Source: an uncultured Caryophanales bacterium (GTDB lineage Bacteria > Bacillota_I > Bacilli_A > RFN20 > CAG-826). Taken from it: a DNA stretch of 35,821 bases. The stretch lies in contig CAMJEC010000003.1 of NCBI GenBank assembly GCA_946404585.1, forward strand, positions 1 through 35,821. The letters run 5' to 3'. Both the position numbers and the translations under genes were made by a program. Below the pieces are notes generated by a model. That model had not been told where the DNA came from and did not search any database. It saw nothing but the letters and a program-made list of their open reading frames with translations. Of the stretch, positions 23,229-32,251 are shown in pieces; positions within the stretch are counted from its first letter, which is position 1; every line of letters starts with the position of its first letter.

Positions 23229-23639
23229 CTAGAGGTTGTTTTTAATCGTTTCAGCGATGACTGGAAGGTTTAAACCTTCAACATTAGACTTCATTTCTAA
23301 TTCAAAGCCATCATGACCTTCATATCGTGGAATCACATGCACATGGAAGTGCTTGACTGTTTGTCCTGCGGCTTCATAGCAGTTAGTTAAGATATTCACA
23401 CCTTTAGCCCCTAAAAATTGAATACTGATTTGACCAATACGTTGGGCCACATCCATGACTTTATGCATAAGCTTATCTGGTGTGGATAAGAAGGTGTCGT
23501 AGTGTTTCTTTGGAATCACAAGAGCGTGGCCCTTAGTGACTTGAGAAATATCAAGAAACGCTAAAACGTCTTCATCTTCAAATAACTTATAGCAAGGTAT
23601 TTCACCATCAACGATTTTACAAAAAACATCTTTTTCCAT
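23229..23639 (-). CDS. HIT-family nucleotide-binding protein (HinT-like hydrolase)
   Basis: Histidine-triad proteins hydrolyse nucleotide conjugates such as AMP-amino acid or AMP-lysine compounds. The 136 residues match the family length. Visible motifs are DVFCKIVDGEIPCYKLFED at the N terminus, GHALVIPKKHYDT, and the triad H97-F-H99-V-H101 followed by VIPRY. The ribosome site AGAGGAT precedes the ATG on the minus strand. It is a single-gene unit read towards yhaM, with its own short promoter. The physiological substrate cannot be told. Confidence 0.95.
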   Translation of the reverse strand: MEKDVFCKIVDGEIPCYKLFEDEDVLAFLDISQVTKGHALVIPKKHYDTFLSTPDKLMHKVMDVAQRIGQISIQFLGAKGVNILTNCYEAAGQTVKHFHVHVIPRYEGHDGFELEMKSNVEGLNLPVIAETIKNNL

Positions 23640-23661
23640 ATATGTTTATCCTCTTAAAACT

Positions 23662-23670
23662 ATGATAGCA
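23662..23670 (-). promoter_or_regulatory. Possible extended -10 promoter of the HIT gene
   Basis: Read on the minus strand, TGCTATCAT fits an extended -10 (TGn plus TATCAT) directly after the T run of the preceding terminator. No convincing -35 is visible. The transcript would start near 23655. Confidence 0.5.
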
Positions 23671-23671
23671 C

Positions 23672-23695
23672 AAAAAAGGAGGTCTAAGCCTCCTT
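23672..23695 (-). terminator. Intrinsic terminator of the PrsA-like lipoprotein operon
   Basis: On the minus strand, a 7-bp stem (AAGGAGG with CCTCCTT) and a 6-base loop end in a run of six T residues. It lies 15 bases after the stop of the second lipoprotein gene. Confidence 0.85.
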
Positions 23696-23709
23696 AATTG
23701 TTATTTTGA

Positions 23710-25578
23710 TTAATCGAATAATTCTGGGAATGTTGATTTGAAGTAATCGTAGACTTTTGTGTCATGATACTTGATATCCATCTTTTCGACCCAATGTTTC
23801 TTGGACAATGTTTGATATGTATCATTGCTTGCAACTAATTGGACGATTTCGTTAATGTAGTTTTCAAGTTTGTTCATGGCATCGGTTAATTCATTACCTT
23901 CTAAATCAGCATATGTTGCTTTATTGAGAACTTTACTCTTAATCGCATCTTCCACTAAGACGAGATAGTAGGTGTTATCGCTCTTGAAGAGAATGTCGTT
24001 TTGGACTTTTTCATCAGCGATTCTGCTTGTCTTTCTGAGGAAGTATTGGTTGTTGATCTTACCAACGACGTTGACGAGGTTTTTGCTACCAGCAACTTCG
24101 TTTGTCTTCCATTCGTTAGCGGTTGTGTCGTATGAGTATTCAACACAATCTTCACCGAGTAAGGCGTTAGCAACGTTGATATCGAATAATTGATTCTTGA
24201 TGTTATCTGGTAAATCACTGACACCGACGGATTTCACATACCAACCTGTGGATGTGTAGTCTTTTAATTGAAGCTCACGTGTCTTGATTTCTTGACCAAC
24301 TTTAACTGTGTAAGCACCGCTATTGGTGTATGTGCTTTCGTTTTCAGATAATTTTGGGTTGTTATCAATCTTCTTGAATTCTTCCATCATGTTGCCATAG
24401 TTGGTGCCTTCGAAGTATTTGTAATCAACACCTTGAACAGTGGTTTGTGCTGGGGTGCCAAATGCTTCAACGGATAACTTATAGGCAGGATATGTGTCGA
24501 CTTGGTTGGCTGTATCTCTCATGAACGCACCAATCCAAGCTTCGGAGACAGTCTTGAAGGAATCGAGTGTGATAGCGTCTGCACGATCTTTATTGAAGAT
24601 GTAGTTGTTAACGAATTTCTTCATTAAGTCTTCGGCTTTACCGATGTACTTGCTATCTTCAGTGATGGATAAGACACTGATGTGTCTAGCAGATGTACGG
24701 CCTAATGTGTCGTAGGATTCATCGAGAATGTATTGTTCAACGAGAAGTTGACGATAGATATCTGGGATGAGTTTGTCTTCGACATAGGTCGCATCTTGTG
24801 TCTTTTCTTCCGCTTGGTCTAACGCCGCATTGCTTTGGTAGTTAGCACGGTGGAGGATGAAGTCAGGATTGCCTTCGATGTTTTCAGCTTGATCTTTGAA
24901 GACTTCGTAATCTTCGACGTCAGCTGTTAAGACACCTTCGAAGAGTTCAGCACCTGTTAATGCGCGAACATTGTTTTCAATGTCAGCAGCAAGAGAACGT
25001 AAGTACTTTTCTTCTTTGAAAACGTTTCTTTCGCTGTAGGAACCACCAGAGATGGCGGAATATAATTTTTCAGCGATACGTTTTTCAATGGTTTCCCATT
25101 TTTGATTTAAACGTGCATATTCGGATTCGCTTGGAGTGGCATCATCAGCGACTTCTTTGTTAGCGTCGTCGACACGATGACCAGCTTTGTTCTTGGTCCA
25201 ATAAGCACTGTGAGCTTTAATGAAGTCATCAGCTTTCTTTTTGTCGCCGTTTTTATAAGAATTAACAGCTTCTTTTAAGGTGATTTCTTCACTACCTTCT
25301 TTAGCGGTGACTTTGTTGTAGTTACCAAAGACGCTAATGGAGTATTGATATAACAATTCATTTAAGACATCTTGGGCAAGGTTGCCATCACGATATGCAT
25401 CGTAGATATCTTTGAAATTGTTGTTGTAGATTGTGCCATCATAACCAGTGACTGTGACGACTGGAGAGTTTTTATCATCATAAGCCTTTGGCTTGGCAAT
25501 AATGTCATCACTACATGAGGCGAGAGCGAATGTGCTGAGTAACGCGATTGCGGATACTTTTAAGATATTTTTACGCAT
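23710..25578 (-). CDS. Large lipoprotein related to PrsA-type foldases, parvulin domain degenerate
   Basis: A 622-residue lipoprotein (signal peptide, lipobox ALAS-C22) encoded immediately after a PrsA-like gene and overlapping it by 8 bases. Like PrsA it is rich in charged helices with a long N-terminal region (about 50-290) that suggests a SurA/PrsA-type chaperone domain. At 295-306 it has SARHISVLSITE, resembling the RHILVKV strand that opens a parvulin domain, but the expected following motifs (the GGDxG turn and GFHIxxV-type end) are missing. I infer a paralog that has lost isomerase activity and works as a chaperone. GAGGAAGGAG precedes the ATG by 12 bases. It could instead be an unrelated lipoprotein; similarity is weak. 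Confidence 0.7.
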   Translation of the reverse strand: MRKNILKVSAIALLSTFALASCSDDIIAKPKAYDDKNSPVVTVTGYDGTIYNNNFKDIYDAYRDGNLAQDVLNELLYQYSISVFGNYNKVTAKEGSEEITLKEAVNSYKNGDKKKADDFIKAHSAYWTKNKAGHRVDDANKEVADDATPSESEYARLNQKWETIEKRIAEKLYSAISGGSYSERNVFKEEKYLRSLAADIENNVRALTGAELFEGVLTADVEDYEVFKDQAENIEGNPDFILHRANYQSNAALDQAEEKTQDATYVEDKLIPDIYRQLLVEQYILDESYDTLGRTSARHISVLSITEDSKYIGKAEDLMKKFVNNYIFNKDRADAITLDSFKTVSEAWIGAFMRDTANQVDTYPAYKLSVEAFGTPAQTTVQGVDYKYFEGTNYGNMMEEFKKIDNNPKLSENESTYTNSGAYTVKVGQEIKTRELQLKDYTSTGWYVKSVGVSDLPDNIKNQLFDINVANALLGEDCVEYSYDTTANEWKTNEVAGSKNLVNVVGKINNQYFLRKTSRIADEKVQNDILFKSDNTYYLVLVEDAIKSKVLNKATYADLEGNELTDAMNKLENYINEIVQLVASNDTYQTLSKKHWVEKMDIKYHDTKVYDYFKSTFPELFD

Positions 25579-27400
25579 AGTAGTAATAATCTCCTTCCTC
25601 AGTGAATTTTAAGTATGTTGGGTCGGTTGTGGCTGTTGGTTCATCAAATAATTTGAAGAAGTCATCAGCGACCTTTTCAGGAACAAGACGTGTTAATGTT
25701 GGGGACATTGCACCAGTAATAGCGTTCTTTGTGGTGTATTCAGCATCACGGTTATATTCTTGGAGTTCTAACATTTCTGTATATGTTCTCCAGTCTTCCG
25801 CTAAACCTTGTTCTTGCTTATAAGCATTGTTTTCTTGTTGAGCTTTGATATAAGCGTCAATTCGATCACCTAAACCTTCAGCAGCATCTTTGAATTCGAT
25901 GGAGACTTGGGTCTTGAGGTAGTTGTATAAACGATAGTCATATGTTTTGTCGAAGGACTTAACATTATTTAAGATATCGTCTGCACGTGTTTTGTAATCA
26001 GAAATTTCAGAGCTTTGGATGTAGTTGACATAGGATCTGGCGTTTGGATTGTAGCCTTCTTCACCTGGTAATTTTGTATCGTAGTATGTGGCGAATTCAG
26101 CGTAATCATACATGGATTCTTCAATGACCATGAAGTGAATACCGAATTGGCTACGAACACCAACGATAACGTTACCTTTTTCATCAACTAAGTAACCTTG
26201 AGCGTTGAATCTTGGTAAGTTTGCATCGTAAACAGTGTTACTAGCGAGATTATCAAATTCATCACTTGGGTTAGCTAATGTGCTGTAGTCAGCTCTCTTA
26301 GCATTCTTGATAACGAAAACGTTATGTAAGTTGAAGTACTTATTCCAAACAATGTTTCTTGGATATAAAGCAGTGGAACCACCGGCTAATTTATTCTTAT
26401 TAGCATCGGTTGTAACTTCAGCGTATTCACCAAGTTTAACGAAAGCTTCGTATGGAACTTCAACGACGTTCGCTGGTAAAGCGTTTTTGACATCATCAGT
26501 GATACCTAAACCGGCTTTGATTGTTGCAGCAGCAGCATCAGCAGCGTTAGCGGCATCATAAAGGTTGTCATAAGCATATAAACCTAAGCGGAATTCGTTG
26601 ACCATTGTTTGACCGATGGAAGAAGCAACGTTTGTAACGATACCAACATCGCCACCTTTATCAGCGGATGTATCTTCACTCTTTAAAGCGGTTTCAGTGA
26701 ATGTCTTTTCACCTTTGGCCAAAGTTTGAACGACATCGTAAAGTTTCTTAGATTGTTCTTCGGAAATTGTACCTTTATAGAACTTTTCATCGGCGTTGCC
26801 AGCTTCATCAACCTTCACTAAGATATGACGGATGTGATATGGCATAGCTGGTTTGACATCTTTTTCAGCGGATGTACCATCAGCTTTGATACCTAAGAAT
26901 TCTTCTTTTAAACCTTCAGCTGTGTATTCGTCAGCGAACCAGGTTTGCATGACAGATTTTTCTTCTTCGTAGATGAAATATTCTTTTAAGCCTTTTTCAT
27001 CTTCGACATTTTTACTTTCGAGGATTGCTTTCCACTCAGTGTCGTAACTGGTACCATTGTTCTTGGCGTTTTTATCAGCTTGTGCTTTTTGTTCTTTGAC
27101 TTGGTTTGTAGCCCATTTTTCAATTTCGTCGTAATTCTTTTCGCCTTTAAAGCCTTTTTCTTTAAATTCATAACGAATTAAGACTTCTAAGATTTTGTCA
27201 TAGAACTTGCTGATACCATTTGTTGTACCGTTGTAGGCATTGTAAACATCGTCAGTTAAAAGAGCGATCTTTTCTTTACTACCGTAAGGAGTAAATGTAG
27301 CGATTGCTTTTTTATCTGAAGTGACGTTGCCACAAGCGGACAAAGCCATAGCAGCAATGAAGCCAGTAACTAGTGTTATTGATAGTTTACTTTTCTTCAT
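25571..27400 (-). CDS. prsA: PrsA-like foldase lipoprotein (parvulin-type peptidyl-prolyl isomerase)
   Basis: Extracytoplasmic chaperone/isomerase that helps exported proteins fold. The 609 residues begin with a signal peptide and lipobox ALSA-C23. A helical N-terminal region follows (about 45-175), then a parvulin start at 187-197 (PYHIRHILVKV), a helix LYDVVQTLAKGEKTFTETALKS, and the turn KGGDVGIV near 248-254. The closing strand of the fold may be the SQFGIHFMVIEE segment far downstream (about residue 440), implying a large insertion. The length is about twice that of Bacillus PrsA (about 290). The true start is ATG at 27400 (AAAGGAG upstream); an open frame extends 26 codons further but runs through the promoter. 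It shares a transcript with the paralog downstream. Confidence 0.82.
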   Translation of the reverse strand: MKKSKLSITLVTGFIAAMALSACGNVTSDKKAIATFTPYGSKEKIALLTDDVYNAYNGTTNGISKFYDKILEVLIRYEFKEKGFKGEKNYDEIEKWATNQVKEQKAQADKNAKNNGTSYDTEWKAILESKNVEDEKGLKEYFIYEEEKSVMQTWFADEYTAEGLKEEFLGIKADGTSAEKDVKPAMPYHIRHILVKVDEAGNADEKFYKGTISEEQSKKLYDVVQTLAKGEKTFTETALKSEDTSADKGGDVGIVTNVASSIGQTMVNEFRLGLYAYDNLYDAANAADAAAATIKAGLGITDDVKNALPANVVEVPYEAFVKLGEYAEVTTDANKNKLAGGSTALYPRNIVWNKYFNLHNVFVIKNAKRADYSTLANPSDEFDNLASNTVYDANLPRFNAQGYLVDEKGNVIVGVRSQFGIHFMVIEESMYDYAEFATYYDTKLPGEEGYNPNARSYVNYIQSSEISDYKTRADDILNNVKSFDKTYDYRLYNYLKTQVSIEFKDAAEGLGDRIDAYIKAQQENNAYKQEQGLAEDWRTYTEMLELQEYNRDAEYTTKNAITGAMSPTLTRLVPEKVADDFFKLFDEPTATTDPTYLKFTEEGDYYYYA

Positions 27401-27434
27401 TTTTAACTCTCCTTTTTCAAATAACAGCGCGAAT

Positions 27435-27463
27435 ATTATAAATATTCTAATTTTTTTATGCAA
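27435..27463 (-). promoter_or_regulatory. Promoter of the PrsA-like operon
   Basis: On the minus strand, TTGCAT (27463-27458) and TATAAT (27440-27435) are separated by 17 bases. The start site would be near 27428, about 27 bases before the ATG at 27400. Confidence 0.8.
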
Positions 27464-27466
27464 CAA

Positions 27467-27480
27467 GTTTGTTAACAAAC
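27467..27480. promoter_or_regulatory. Perfect 14-base palindrome, possible operator
   Basis: GTTTGTTAACAAAC lies three bases upstream of the -35 of the PrsA-like promoter, and 54 bases upstream of the suf -35 on the other strand. The position suits a dimeric regulator. The rest of the divergent region holds only the two promoters. Confidence 0.4.
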
Positions 27481-27533
27481 CGCTTCTTATCGTATGAAAA
27501 GCATGCTCTTAAAAACAAAAATTATCGTATCGT

Positions 27534-27562
27534 TTGCTTATATAGTTTCTTATAAGTAGAAT
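27534..27562 (+). promoter_or_regulatory. Promoter of the suf operon
   Basis: TTGCTT and TAGAAT with 17-base spacing. The start site near 27569 leaves a leader of about 20 bases with GAGGTAAGAGGT before sufC. Confidence 0.78.
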
Positions 27563-27588
27563 ATTTCACGGAATTTGAGGTAAGAGGT

Positions 27589-28407
27589 ATGTCTACTTTA
27601 AAAATAATCAACTTACACGCTAGTGTTGACGGAAAAGAAATACTTAAAGGCGTAAACCTTGAAGTCTCTGAAGGCGAGACAGTAGCGTTACTTGGTCCTA
27701 ACGGACACGGCAAATCGACACTTTTAAGTGTCATCATGGGTCATCCAAGATACGAAGTCACAGAAGGCAGCATTTATTTTGATGATAAAAATGTCTTAGA
27801 GTTATCTGTTGACGAACGTTCTAAACTTGGATTGTTCTTAGGCATGCAATCACCTAGTGAGATTCCAGGTGTCATTAACTCTGACTTTCTAAAGGCCGCA
27901 GTTAATGCCCGCAGAGAAAAACCAATTTCTACATATAATTTTTATAAAGTATTAGACCAAGCCACAAAAGAATTAAAAATGCCATTCGATTTAGCGACTA
28001 GATCATTAAACGAAGGTTTCTCCGGTGGTGAAAAGAAAAGAAATGAAATCCTTCAAATGGAATTATTAAAACCAAAACTCGCGATGCTTGATGAAATCGA
28101 CTCTGGTTTAGACGTTGATGCTATGCAAGTTGTTGCTGATGTCATTAATAAAGAAAAAGCTGAAGGTCATGGTTTCCTTGTGATTTCTCACTATGCTCGT
28201 TTGTTTGACATGATCCACCCAACAAGAGCGGTCGTTATGATTAATGGTCGTATCGTTTTAGATGGTGGTCCAGAAATCTTCAAACGTATTGACCAAACTG
28301 GCTATGAATTCATCAAGACAGAATATGGTGTCAATATTGAAAAAGACGATGTTGAAATGAATAAAGTTTCCATCGGTACATGCGCTGTGAAGGAAAGCAT
28401 TAAGTAA
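27589..28407 (+). CDS. sufC: Fe-S cluster assembly ATPase SufC
   Basis: ATPase of the SufBCD scaffold that builds Fe-S clusters in the cytoplasm. The 272 residues show Walker A GPNGHGKST (36-44; the GHGKS form is typical of SufC), LGMQSPSEIPGV, signature GFSGGEKKRNEILQM, Walker B LAMLDEIDSGLD (the EIDSGLD form separates SufC from transporter ATPases) and a switch His in VISHY. It is the first gene of a sufC-sufD-sufS-sufU-sufB operon in the Bacillus order. Confidence 0.97.
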   Translation: MSTLKIINLHASVDGKEILKGVNLEVSEGETVALLGPNGHGKSTLLSVIMGHPRYEVTEGSIYFDDKNVLELSVDERSKLGLFLGMQSPSEIPGVINSDFLKAAVNARREKPISTYNFYKVLDQATKELKMPFDLATRSLNEGFSGGEKKRNEILQMELLKPKLAMLDEIDSGLDVDAMQVVADVINKEKAEGHGFLVISHYARLFDMIHPTRAVVMINGRIVLDGGPEIFKRIDQTGYEFIKTEYGVNIEKDDVEMNKVSIGTCAVKESIK

Positions 28408-28408
28408 T

Positions 28409-29206
28409 ATGGAAAGAACTATTATTTCCAACGTCAAAAATACTATCTCCAGTGGTGATTATTTCATCGATGGTGCTTTTCTATCTGGTGAGAAAGTCGA
28501 AATCGAAATAGAGGTTAATTCAATTTGCGATATTCTTTTAGATAATTTAAAAGATATTAAAGATTTAAATATTGTTATTAATCAAGATAGTAATGTTAGA
28601 TTATCATTCATCGCTGAAGATGAAATGAAATCATCAAATATCAATATTACAGTGAAGAATAACGCAACACTTAATGGCTATTTCGCTGATTTTGCAGAGA
28701 AAACACTAGAACATCACTGTAAGGTCAACTTAGTGGAAGAAGGTGCTACATGCACATATAAAGTAGCTTCTTTAGTCGCTGGTGAAGATAAAAAACTAGT
28801 GGATGTTTCTATCGATCATGTTTCACCAAGAACGTATGGTAAATTTGATTGCTATGGAATCTGCAAAGATAAAGGTAAAATTGTCGTCGCTGGTACATCT
28901 CACGTCTTTAAAGGCGCGGTGAAAAGTAAAGCGCAACAAAATTCTAAAATTATGGTCTTTGATGAAAGCAGTGATGCTTCCACAAAACCAGTTTTAAAAA
29001 TTGATGAAAACGATCTTGAAGCCAGCCATGGCTCAGTCGTCGGTAAGATAAATGATGATCACTTATTCTACTTAACTTCACGTGGATTAAGTGAAGAAAC
29101 TGCTAAAGAATTAATTACTTGGGGTTACTTAAACCCAATTCTTGAAGGCTTCAAAGAAGAAGACGTCAAAAATCATATTTCTTCTTTAATTGAAAGGAGA
29201 ATGTAA
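28409..29206 (+). CDS. sufD: Short SufD-type scaffold protein
   Basis: Partner of SufB and SufC in the scaffold complex. Only 265 residues, against about 420-440 for Bacillus SufD; the N-terminal helical region is missing or much reduced, while the beta-helix core remains. The C-terminal signature is intact: NDLEASHGSVVGKIN, whose His fits the functionally important SufD His, then LFYLTSRGLSEETAKELITWGYLNPI. Position after sufC and before sufS supports SufD. The start is one base after the sufC stop. The short length appears natural, since the sequence runs without break from the sufC end. Confidence 0.88.
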   Translation: MERTIISNVKNTISSGDYFIDGAFLSGEKVEIEIEVNSICDILLDNLKDIKDLNIVINQDSNVRLSFIAEDEMKSSNINITVKNNATLNGYFADFAEKTLEHHCKVNLVEEGATCTYKVASLVAGEDKKLVDVSIDHVSPRTYGKFDCYGICKDKGKIVVAGTSHVFKGAVKSKAQQNSKIMVFDESSDASTKPVLKIDENDLEASHGSVVGKINDDHLFYLTSRGLSEETAKELITWGYLNPILEGFKEEDVKNHISSLIERRM

Positions 29207-29207
29207 T

Positions 29208-30437
29208 ATGTACGACGTTTATAAGATTAGAAAAGAGTTCCCAATGTTAACAGGTGATATCAAGATGCAAAATAAGCCTCTTGTTTTCCTTGATAACTGC
29301 TCAACCACATTCAAACCACAATGTGTCATCGATGCAATCACTGAATATTATACAAAGTATAATAGTAATTCTCATCGTGGGGATTATGACTTATCTTATA
29401 AAGTTGACGTCATGATTGAAGATGCACGTAAGGAAGTTGCTACTTTAGTGAACGCTGAACAAAACGAAGTTGTTTTCACTGATGGGGCAACTGGTGCATT
29501 AAATTTAGTGGCCTATGGCTATGGCTTAAAGTTCCTTAAAAAAGGTGATGAAATCGTCATCAGTGTTGCAGAACATGCTTCTAATGTTCTTCCTTGGTTT
29601 AGAATCGCCGAATTAACAGGCGCGGTTATTAAATACGTTGACATCGTTGATGGCAAGATCCTTCCAGAGAACTTAAGAAAAGTCATGAGCAAGAACACTA
29701 AGATTGTTTCTTTAGCCCAAGTCGGTAATGTCTTAGGCTATGTCGCAGATGTGAAAGAATTTGCCAAGATTGCCCATGAATTTGGTGCAATTATGGTCGT
29801 CGATGGCGCTCAATCTGTACCACACTTAAAAGTCGATTTTAAGGACCTTGGTATCGATTTTCTCGCTTTTTCAGCGCATAAAATGTGTGGTCCAACCGGT
29901 GTTGGTGCTCTCGTTGGTAGATATGAACTATTAAACGCTATGGATCCATTTGTTTCTGGTGGTGGTATGAATTCAATCTTTAAAAAAGATGGTACTGTTG
30001 ATTACCGTCTACCTCCATACAAATTTGAAGCGGGTACACTTAATATCGCTGGTATTTTAGGCTTTGGTCGCGCGGTTAAATTTATTAAAGAAATCGGTAT
30101 TGAAAATATTCATAAACACGACGAAGAATTAATCGATTACGCTATCGAAAAGCTTAAAGATTATGAAAATATCATTATCTACAATAAGGATGCAAGAAAC
30201 GGTATCTTAACATTCAATATTAAAGGCGTTTTCCCACAAGATGAATCCACATTACTTAACTATAAAGGTATTGCCATTCGTTCTGGTGAACACTGCGCTA
30301 AATTATTAGATAACTATTTAGATACAAAAGCGACATGTAGAATGTCGATTTACTTATATACGTCAAAAGAAGACATCGATACATTCGTCGATGCAATTAT
30401 TAATGGAGGTGACATTTTAGATGCCTACTTTAACTAA
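29208..30437 (+). CDS. sufS: Cysteine desulfurase SufS
   Basis: PLP enzyme that removes sulfur from cysteine for cluster assembly and, in many bacteria, tRNA thiolation. The 409 residues show VFLDNCSTTFKP (27-37), the PLP-stacking H123 in AEHASN, D199 and Q202 in VVDGAQS, the PLP lysine K225 in SAHKMCGPTG, and the catalytic C363 in RSGEHCAKLL. ATG 29208 is the start because AAAGGAG lies nine bases upstream, in the end of sufD; the in-frame TTG at 29190 begins before that site. The end overlaps sufU by 17 bases, in keeping with the SufS-SufU partnership. Confidence 0.97.
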   Translation: MYDVYKIRKEFPMLTGDIKMQNKPLVFLDNCSTTFKPQCVIDAITEYYTKYNSNSHRGDYDLSYKVDVMIEDARKEVATLVNAEQNEVVFTDGATGALNLVAYGYGLKFLKKGDEIVISVAEHASNVLPWFRIAELTGAVIKYVDIVDGKILPENLRKVMSKNTKIVSLAQVGNVLGYVADVKEFAKIAHEFGAIMVVDGAQSVPHLKVDFKDLGIDFLAFSAHKMCGPTGVGALVGRYELLNAMDPFVSGGGMNSIFKKDGTVDYRLPPYKFEAGTLNIAGILGFGRAVKFIKEIGIENIHKHDEELIDYAIEKLKDYENIIIYNKDARNGILTFNIKGVFPQDESTLLNYKGIAIRSGEHCAKLLDNYLDTKATCRMSIYLYTSKEDIDTFVDAIINGGDILDAYFN

Positions 30438-30849
30438 CGATATGATGAGATCCATCATCATGGACCATTATTCTGATCCACAAAATAAACACCAACCTCC
30501 TAAGGAAGGCTATGAAAAAGTCCATATGCACTCTGATAACTGCATTGATGATTTAGATATCTTTTTACTCGTAGAAGGTAACATTATCACTGATGCTTGC
30601 TTTGATGGAACAGCTTGCACAATCTCAACATCAAGTACAGATATTATGTGTGATTTATTAAAAGGAAAAGAAATCACTGAAGGCAGAAAGATTATCGATG
30701 CCTTCCATCATATGATGCACGAAGAAGAATTCGATGCAGAATTACTAGATGAAGCAATCGTGTTTATTAACACAAGTAAACAAGCAGCACGAATCAGATG
30801 CGCAACCATCGGTTGGAATGCCGCAGAAGAGATTCTAAAGGATAAGTAA
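30421..30849 (+). CDS. sufU: Sulfur-transfer protein SufU
   Basis: Zinc-dependent partner that takes persulfide sulfur from SufS. The 142 residues keep the key residues at their usual places: C41 and D43 in DNCID, C66 in GTACTIS, and C127 in RIRCATIGW. These match the zinc ligands and sulfur acceptor of Bacillus SufU, where the first motif usually reads TCGD; here it is NCID. The start lies within sufS with GGAGG upstream, so translation is coupled. No IscU-type features that would make it a scaffold are evident. Confidence 0.95.
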   Translation: MPTLTNDMMRSIIMDHYSDPQNKHQPPKEGYEKVHMHSDNCIDDLDIFLLVEGNIITDACFDGTACTISTSSTDIMCDLLKGKEITEGRKIIDAFHHMMHEEEFDAELLDEAIVFINTSKQAARIRCATIGWNAAEEILKDK

Positions 30850-30850
30850 T

Positions 30851-32251
30851 ATGTCAAAAGACGAAGTTAAATTCCAAGAAGATTATAAATACGGTTTCAA
30901 AGACAAAGATACTTCTATTGTTAACACAGGCATTGGTCTTACCGAAGAAGTTGTTAGACAAATATCCAAGTTAAAAGGCGAACCAGAATGGATGCTTGAG
31001 TTCAGGCTCAAAGCTTTTAAAGCATTCCAGGAAATGCCTATGCCAAGTTTTGGTCCAGATTTATCAATGCTCAATTTTGATTCCTATACATACTTTACTC
31101 GTATGGCTAATGGTGAAGCAAAATCATGGGACGATGTTCCTGAAACTGTTAAAAACACTTTCCAAAAATTAGGTATCCCAGAAGCAGAACAAAAATATCT
31201 TGCTGGTGTATCCACTCAATATGAATCCGAAGTTGTTTACCATAACATGCTTAAAGAAGTGGAAGAAAAAGGTGTTATTTTCCTTTCCACAGATATGGGT
31301 TTAAAACTTTATCCTGAAATCTTTAAGAAATATTTTGGTACAGTAGTGCCAATTAGAGATAACAAATTCTCCGCTTTAAATGGTGCTTGCTGGTCAGGTG
31401 GCTCTTTCGTTTATGTACCAAAAGGTGTGCATTTAGAAAAGCCACTACAATCCTATTTCAGAATTAACAATGAAAAGACTGGCCAATTTGAAAGAACATT
31501 AATCATCGTTGATGAAGGCGCAGATGTCCACTACGTGGAAGGTTGTACTGCTCCAGCATATTCTAAAGAATCATTACACTCAGGTGTGGTGGAAATTATT
31601 GTTTTAAAGAACGCTAAATGCCGTTATTCCACAGTGCAAAACTGGAGCACAAATATCGTTAACTTAGTTACTCAAAGAGCCATTTGCTATGAAGGTGCTT
31701 CTATGGACTGGATTGATGGTAACGTTGGTTCAGGCACCAATATGAAATATCCAGCGGTTATCTTAGCTGGGGAAGGCGCTAAAGGTACATGTATCTCTAT
31801 CGCTGTCGCTGGTAAGGGTCAATATCAAGATGCTGGTTCAAGAATGATTCACTTAGCAAGTAATACCTCATCCACAATTATTTCTAAATCAATTGTTAAG
31901 GGTGGTGGTGTTGCTAACTATCGTGGCACCGTTAGACACATGAAAAACGCTAAAAACTGCAGAAGCCATGTTGAATGCGATACTTTAATTCTTGATGAAC
32001 AATCTTATAGTGATACCATTCCAAATAACGAAGTTAAAAATAATACTTCCTATATTGAACATGAAGCCACAGTGAGTAAAATATCTGAGGATCAATTATT
32101 CTATTTGATGTCACGTGGTATTTCTGAAAAAGATGCCACTCAAATGATTATCATGGGATTCATTGAACCATTCAGTAAAGAACTCCCAATGGAGTATGCA
32201 GTTGAATTAAATCAACTTATTAAAATGGATATGGAAGGTAGTGTCGGTTAA
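30851..32251 (+). CDS. sufB: Fe-S cluster scaffold protein SufB
   Basis: Core of the SufBCD scaffold on which the cluster forms. The 466 residues match the family length and show the SufB N-terminal pattern ([34 protein letters not shown]), [13 protein letters not shown], the beta-helix region, and [13 protein letters not shown], whose Cys corresponds to the conserved functional Cys of SufB. The end is [25 protein letters not shown]. It starts one base after sufU and overlaps the mnmG start by one base (TAATG). Confidence 0.97.
   Translation: MSKDEVKFQEDYKYGFKDKDTSIVNTGIGLTEEVVRQISKLKGEPEWMLEFRLKAFKAFQEMPMPSFGPDLSMLNFDSYTYFTRMANGEAKSWDDVPETVKNTFQKLGIPEAEQKYLAGVSTQYESEVVYHNMLKEVEEKGVIFLSTDMGLKLYPEIFKKYFGTVVPIRDNKFSALNGACWSGGSFVYVPKGVHLEKPLQSYFRINNEKTGQFERTLIIVDEGADVHYVEGCTAPAYSKESLHSGVVEIIVLKNAKCRYSTVQNWSTNIVNLVTQRAICYEGASMDWIDGNVGSGTNMKYPAVILAGEGAKGTCISIAVAGKGQYQDAGSRMIHLASNTSSTIISKSIVKGGGVANYRGTVRHMKNAKNCRSHVECDTLILDEQSYSDTIPNNEVKNNTSYIEHEATVSKISEDQLFYLMSRGISEKDATQMIIMGFIEPFSKELPMEYAVELNQLIKMDMEGSVG

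Noticed and set aside
27401-27478. 26-codon N-terminal extension of the PrsA-like lipoprotein
   Set aside because: It covers the TTGCAT/TATAAT promoter and would put a lipoprotein signal in the interior; the ATG at 27400 has AAAGGAG and a normal signal peptide.
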